From Chloroflexota bacterium (GTDB lineage Bacteria > Chloroflexota > Dehalococcoidia > UBA1151), in contig JADFQR010000023.1 of assembly GCA_022561735.1 (NCBI GenBank), positions 1-10,190 on the forward strand: a stretch of 10,190 nucleotides of DNA, in the 5' to 3' direction. A model generated the notes under the pieces. The model was not told where the DNA came from and did no database searches. It saw only the letters and a list, made by a program, of their open reading frames with translations. Shown here in pieces: positions 7,041 to 10,190 of the stretch (the stretch's first letter is position 1; each line of letters opens with the position of its first letter). The translations under genes were made by a program, and so were the position numbers.

Positions 7041-7094
7041 TGCGTGTTGGCGTTCCCGTGGCTTTCGGAGGACCGGCCGCTTGCGGGTGTCGGT

Positions 7095-7115
7095 TCCGCC
7101 CGGGTCGCGTTGTGG
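7095..7115 (+). repeat. 21-bp direct repeat, copy B
   Basis: Identical to 6727-6747. It lies 19 bp before REP-like copy 3. Confidence 0.75.
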
Positions 7116-7134
7116 GCAGACAGCCTCGCGGTCA

Positions 7135-7161
7135 AGGTCCCACTGCTCCGCTCGGGATGAC
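7135..7161 (+). repeat. REP-like repeat, copy 3 (diverged)
   Basis: Same orientation as copy 2. It shares AGGTCCC at the left and CTCGGGATGAC at the right, with changes in the centre (ACTGCTCCG in place of TCGGCTTCG). Confidence 0.75.
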
Positions 7162-7169
7162 TTTGGTCA

Positions 7170-7196
7170 AGGTTCCCTGGCTTCGCCTGGGATGGT
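7170..7196 (+). repeat. REP-like repeat, copy 4 (diverged)
   Basis: Begins 8 bp after copy 3, in the same orientation. It reads AGGTTCCCTGGCTTCGCCTG followed by GGATGG and keeps the GGTCAAGGT lead-in. Several of the changes keep opposite arms complementary. Confidence 0.65.
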
Positions 7197-7261
7197 TGTT
7201 GGTGAGTGTCCGCGTGGCAGGATTCACGGACTCTGAAGCCTGTGAACGCGATACCGGGGCC

Positions 7262-7291
7262 TTGGCCTAACCTGGCGTTTCCATGTAGGAT
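7262..7291 (+). promoter_or_regulatory. Possible promoter of the split dikinase genes
   Basis: TTGGCC at 7262-7267 (four of six) and TAGGAT at 7286-7291 (four of six) are separated by 18 bases. Transcription would start near 7298, about 44 nt before the TTG start at 7342. The match is modest. It is the best site I found between the repeats and the gene. Confidence 0.28.
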
Positions 7292-7341
7292 TCCGACCCA
7301 CGACGGGGATTATTTATCGGCCCGAGGGGGAGGAGCGTCTC

Positions 7342-8211
7342 TTGGAGATCGCGTGGTTCGACGACGCGTGGTCACGCGACCCGGCAAAGGTGGGCGGCAA
7401 GGGCGCCAGCCTTGGCCGGCTTGCCAACGACTATTCGGTCCCCCCGGCCTTTAATCTCACGGTCGACGCCTTTGCCCGGTGGGGAGCAACACCGCGCGGC
7501 GTGAGCGCAAACGAACCGCCGCCCGATATGCTCGAAACCGTCGTGCGCGCCTACACCAAGCTCGGGGCGCTCTGCGAAAGTGACAACCCTGCTGTCGCTG
7601 TACGCTCATCGGCGGTTGACGAAGACGGCTCCGATAACTCGTTCGCAGGGCAGCACGACACGTTTCTGAACGTCAAAGGCGGGGAAGCTGTAGCACGCGC
7701 CGTCCTGCGTTGCTGGGCCTCACTCAACTCTGAGGTTGCGCTCGATTACCGTCGCCAGGGCGGGCTAGCCCTTGAGGGTTTGCAGATGGCGGTCGTGGTG
7801 CAGCAGATGATCCCGGCGGACATCTCCGGAGTGGCGTTCAGCGCCAACCCGGTTACCCGCGCGCTCGGCGAGGTGGTGATCAACTCCAGCTGGGGGTTGG
7901 GAGAAAGCGTGGTCAGCGGGACGGTCACACCTGACACCTACATAGTCGAAAAATCCGGCAGCCGTGTGGTCTCGTCCCAGATCGCAAACAAGGCTCGGAT
8001 GACGGTCTCGAAGGGTGAAGGCGCAGAAGAAGTGGACGTTCCCCGGATCATGCGGGAACAGCCATCGATGACGGACGATCAGGCGCGCGAGATCGCGCGG
8101 CTCGCTGCATCCCTGGAACGCGACGAGGGTCACCCAGTCGACATCGAGTGGGCAATATTCAAGGACACGCTTTACCTGCTCCAGTGCAGGCCGATAACGA
8201 CGCTCGGCTGA
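7342..8211 (+). CDS. PEP synthase-like ATP-grasp (PPDK N-terminal) subunit, stand-alone
   Basis: This 289-residue protein is the ATP-binding domain of PEP synthase/pyruvate phosphate dikinase enzymes, without the other domains. It carries VGGKGASLGRLA (17-28), the nucleotide-binding VAVRSSAVDEDG (85-96) followed by SFAGQHDTFLNV (100-111), QQMIPADISGVAFSANP (154-170), INSSWGLGESVVSG (180-193), and the closing VDIEWA...LYLLQCRPIT (266-286), whose E269, Q281 and R283 fit the family's ATP/Mg site. The family role is to split ATP and phosphorylate the histidine of a swivelling domain. That domain lies on the gene starting at 8571, so the two probably form one enzyme. It is somewhat short for the domain (commonly about 310-330), missing a variable loop near residue 50-60. 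TTG is chosen as start because GGGGGAGGAG (7326-7335) lies 6 nt upstream and no better start exists. Confidence 0.88.
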   Translation: MEIAWFDDAWSRDPAKVGGKGASLGRLANDYSVPPAFNLTVDAFARWGATPRGVSANEPPPDMLETVVRAYTKLGALCESDNPAVAVRSSAVDEDGSDNSFAGQHDTFLNVKGGEAVARAVLRCWASLNSEVALDYRRQGGLALEGLQMAVVVQQMIPADISGVAFSANPVTRALGEVVINSSWGLGESVVSGTVTPDTYIVEKSGSRVVSSQIANKARMTVSKGEGAEEVDVPRIMREQPSMTDDQAREIARLAASLERDEGHPVDIEWAIFKDTLYLLQCRPITTLG

Positions 8212-8275
8212 AGCCGGGACCGGCACACACGACACGTTTCGAAGTTACGCATCAATTGGGAGGATCATCAGATAA

Positions 8276-8544
8276 ACGGCCGAACAACACCCGGAACCGA
8301 CTCCGATTCCGGTCTCCCCGGATTTTCCGATCACATGGGCTGACCCGGGAGATGCTGGATTGCCCTTGATGCAGGACCGGCAACACGCGCCGAGTCCTGT
8401 CATGCCGCTATCAGGGTGGGTATGTGAGAACTACTGGGGTCCGTGAGCGCGCCGGCGCCCCTGGAAGTGAGGGTCACAGAGTCCCGTCACAAGGTGAAAA
8501 CAGATCAGAACTCCGGCGAAATTCGAGTTCAGAATCCCGACTGA
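8276..8544 (+). pseudogene. Decayed paralogue of the downstream phosphohistidine-domain gene (N-terminus plus possible C-terminal tail)
   Basis: From 8276 to the TGA at 8444-8446, 56 codons align without any gap to codons 1-56 of the gene at 8571. I count 42 of 56 residues identical, including SPDFPITWA, DRQHAP and PLSGWVCENYWG. Of those 42 shared residues, 22 use a different synonymous codon, so the copy diverged as a protein-coding gene for a long time. The ATG is ACG (8276-8278), preceded directly by TAA. A GGGAGGA lies at about 8258-8264. The alignment stops at WG. In another frame, from about 8443 to a TGA at 8542-8544, the translation ends KVKTDQNSGEIRVQNPD, which looks like the end of a mobile domain (basic, V-D-x-x-x-G-x-V-x-V pattern). 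I infer a tandem copy that lost its middle. The N-terminal part is firm; the tail is tentative. Confidence 0.75.
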
Positions 8545-8570
8545 CAAAATAATTTAAGGGGGGTAAATCG

Positions 8571-10190
8571 ATGTCCGAACAGCACCCGGAGCCGAAGCCG
8601 TTTCCCATCTCGCCAGACTTCCCGATCACCTGGGCGAATCCCGAGGATGCGAATCTGCCGTGGATGCACGACCGTCAACACGCGCCCGGTCCGATAACAC
8701 CGCTCTCCGGGTGGGTTTGCGAAAACTACTGGGGCAAAGGATCGAGCGCGGGTCTCGCCGCCGCCGGCCAGCCGATCGGCATACGTATAGCGCATATCAA
8801 CACTTACTACTACAACTCCATTTTCCCGACCATCCCGCCGGAACAGATGGCGGAGGCGGGCCGGCGTGCAGAAGAGATGTTGAAGCAAGCAATCCCAACG
8901 TTTGCCAAACGCTGGGATGAAGAGTGGCTGCCAGAGCTCCAGGGCTACCACAAGACGTGGGACGTTTTTGACCTCTCCGGCGCGTCCGTCGATGAACTGC
9001 TCGCCCATCTCGACTGGTCGCTCGATACGTATGCGCGACTGTGGGATATCCACTTTGAGGTGGCGATCCCGTTCCTGGTCGCACCGAGCATGTTCCATGA
9101 CCTGTACCAGGATGTATTCGGGGAGGCTGAATCCCTTCACTCCTACAAACTGTTGCAGGGGATCGAGAATTTCAGCTTCGTCGCCGGCCGGGAACTCTGG
9201 TCGCTCAGCCAGAAAGCGAATACCGAAGCGGTGCGCTCTGTCATCCTCGACACGCCGACTTCCGGGGTCGTAGCGGCTCTCGAGACGGCATCGGGCGGTG
9301 GGGAGTTCCTCGGGTACCTGCGGTCCTACCTCGGCGATTTTGGCACGCGATCCGACACGATTGTTGAACTGGCCGATCCAAGCTGGATCGAGGACCCGAC
9401 GATCGCAATCGAAAACCTCAAGCATTACCTGTCCGAAGGGGCTCAGGATCCTGCCCAGAACTGGAATCAGCTGATAGCAGAACGCGAGCATTTTGTCGCC
9501 GAAGCGCGACAGAAACTCGCCGGGTACCCGGAAGCGGTGCGCGGGCAGTTCGAGATGTTCATGACAGCGGGCCAGGATGGTCACCGTATCCAGGAAGACC
9601 ACAACTGGTGGATAGACCAGAAAGGTAACCACCAGGTACGGCACGTGTTCCTGGAGTTCGGCCGGCGTCTCGCAGCAGCGGGCGTGATCACCGAGCGAGA
9701 CGATGTTTTCTACCTGACCGGTGACGAGATCAAAGACGCCATCATCGCTGAGTCTCCGGCCAGCTTCGCAAGCGCCGTCACGGACCGCAAGGCCGAGATG
9801 GAACGATGGAGCAAGGTGCCGGCGCCGCCGATGATCGGGACCGACTACGGCCCGCCACCGGACAACCCGGTTACCCGCGCCATCGGCCGCTTCTTCGGCG
9901 GCCCGCCGCCCACCCCGGACCCGGAACGACCTGACATCATCAAGGGCAATCCGGGGTCTCCGGGAACGGTGACGGGTACGGCGCGCGTCATCATCAAGCT
10001 CAGGGACGCCGGACGGCTCAGCAGGGGCGAAATCCTGGTGACCGCGACCACCGCTCCACCGTGGACGCCTTTGTTCGCCACCGCCGGGGGAATCGTGACC
10101 GACACCGGCGGCCCGCTCAGCCACTGCGCCATCGTCGCCCGTGAGTACGGGTTGCCGGCGGTGGTGGGCAGCGGCATGGCGACGGCCGTA
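8571..10190 (+). CDS. PEP-utilising enzyme mobile-domain protein (phosphohistidine subunit of split dikinase), 3' end missing
   Basis: The 540 codons here run off the window, so the stop is not seen. Residues 1-450 form a long, mostly alpha-helical domain with no close motif that I recognise, corresponding in position and size to the RIF-binding middle domain of rifampin phosphotransferase. From about 455 the PEP-utilisers mobile domain follows: GNPGSPGTVTGTARVI (459-474), GEILVTATTAPPWTPLF (486-502), and TDTGGPLSHCAIVAREYG (510-527), where H518 is the expected phosphorylated histidine. Only some 20-30 residues of this domain should lie beyond the edge. No TIM-barrel PEP/pyruvate domain has appeared. 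Its partner is the ATP-grasp gene at 7342. Phenylphosphate synthase is split in the same way. The substrate is unknown. AAGGGGGG (8556-8563) lies 7 nt before the ATG, a strong ribosome site. A proline-rich hinge (418-452) links the two domains. The long antisense open frame here is a shadow. Confidence 0.88.
   Translation, partial: MSEQHPEPKPFPISPDFPITWANPEDANLPWMHDRQHAPGPITPLSGWVCENYWGKGSSAGLAAAGQPIGIRIAHINTYYYNSIFPTIPPEQMAEAGRRAEEMLKQAIPTFAKRWDEEWLPELQGYHKTWDVFDLSGASVDELLAHLDWSLDTYARLWDIHFEVAIPFLVAPSMFHDLYQDVFGEAESLHSYKLLQGIENFSFVAGRELWSLSQKANTEAVRSVILDTPTSGVVAALETASGGGEFLGYLRSYLGDFGTRSDTIVELADPSWIEDPTIAIENLKHYLSEGAQDPAQNWNQLIAEREHFVAEARQKLAGYPEAVRGQFEMFMTAGQDGHRIQEDHNWWIDQKGNHQVRHVFLEFGRRLAAAGVITERDDVFYLTGDEIKDAIIAESPASFASAVTDRKAEMERWSKVPAPPMIGTDYGPPPDNPVTRAIGRFFGGPPPTPDPERPDIIKGNPGSPGTVTGTARVIIKLRDAGRLSRGEILVTATTAPPWTPLFATAGGIVTDTGGPLSHCAIVAREYGLPAVVGSGMATAV

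Larger units (their letters stand above)
6698..7341. other. 644-bp non-coding, repeat-rich intergenic region
   Basis: No gene is supportable here. The short open frames translate through repeats and change frame between copies. The stretch holds four copies of a 27-bp REP-like repeat (6774-6800, 7014-7040, 7135-7161, 7170-7196), a 21-bp direct repeat (6727-6747 and 7095-7115), and a promoter candidate just before the next gene. I found no tRNA or rRNA. Confidence 0.7.

Noticed and set aside
6774..7196. CRISPR array
   Set aside because: The repeats are in mixed orientation with unequal spacing (213, 94 and 8 bp) and progressive divergence. They fit REP-like repeats.
8529..10124. 531-codon open frame on the minus strand
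   Set aside because: It is antisense to the plus-strand frame that contains unmistakable mobile-domain motifs (H518 block) and a strong ribosome site. Its translation matches no family and is a by-product of G/C-rich codon use.

Overview
The window is G+C-rich bacterial chromosomal DNA. No phage, IS or CRISPR genes are present. Candidate source: Chloroflexota (Dehalococcoidia/SAR202-like). This rests on the general style of the gene set (a GreA protein carrying an extra N-terminal helical domain, an FAD/Fe-S dehydrogenase and split PEP-synthase-like genes). It is an inference, not a taxonomic call.

Layout. (1) Positions 378-1265, minus strand: a compact rpmH-rnpA-yidD operon (ribosomal protein L34, RNase P protein, YidD). 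yidC does not follow in the 377 bases left before the window edge, and dnaA is not on the other side. (2) 1266-1443: a short divergent promoter region. (3) 1444-2295, plus: a GreA/GreB-type transcription elongation factor with an extra N-terminal helical domain and a basic glycine/arginine linker. (4) 2296-2710: non-coding, with a strong GC hairpin. (5) 2711-3679, plus: a TerC/Alx-family membrane protein, probably a metal (Mn2+) exporter. (6) 3806-6697, plus: a 963-residue FAD plus Fe-S plus CCG-domain D-2-hydroxyacid dehydrogenase resembling YdiJ. (7) 6698-7341: non-coding DNA with four copies of a REP-like 27-bp repeat. (8) 7342 to the window end, plus: a two-gene dikinase module. The first gene encodes only the ATP-grasp domain of a PEP-synthase-like enzyme. 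The second encodes a large middle domain plus the phosphohistidine swivelling domain and runs off the window.

The most interesting region is 7342-10190. The ATP-grasp and phosphohistidine halves are on separate genes, as in phenylphosphate synthase, and correspond domain by domain to rifampin phosphotransferase. No pyruvate/PEP TIM-barrel is seen in the visible part, so the acceptor is probably a small organic molecule rather than pyruvate. Between the two genes lies a decayed paralogue of the second gene's start: 56 codons align without a gap to its N-terminus, 42 of 56 residues are identical, the ATG is replaced by ACG, and a stop follows. A short tail after it looks like a mobile-domain C-terminus. 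I read this as an old tandem duplication in which one copy lost its middle.
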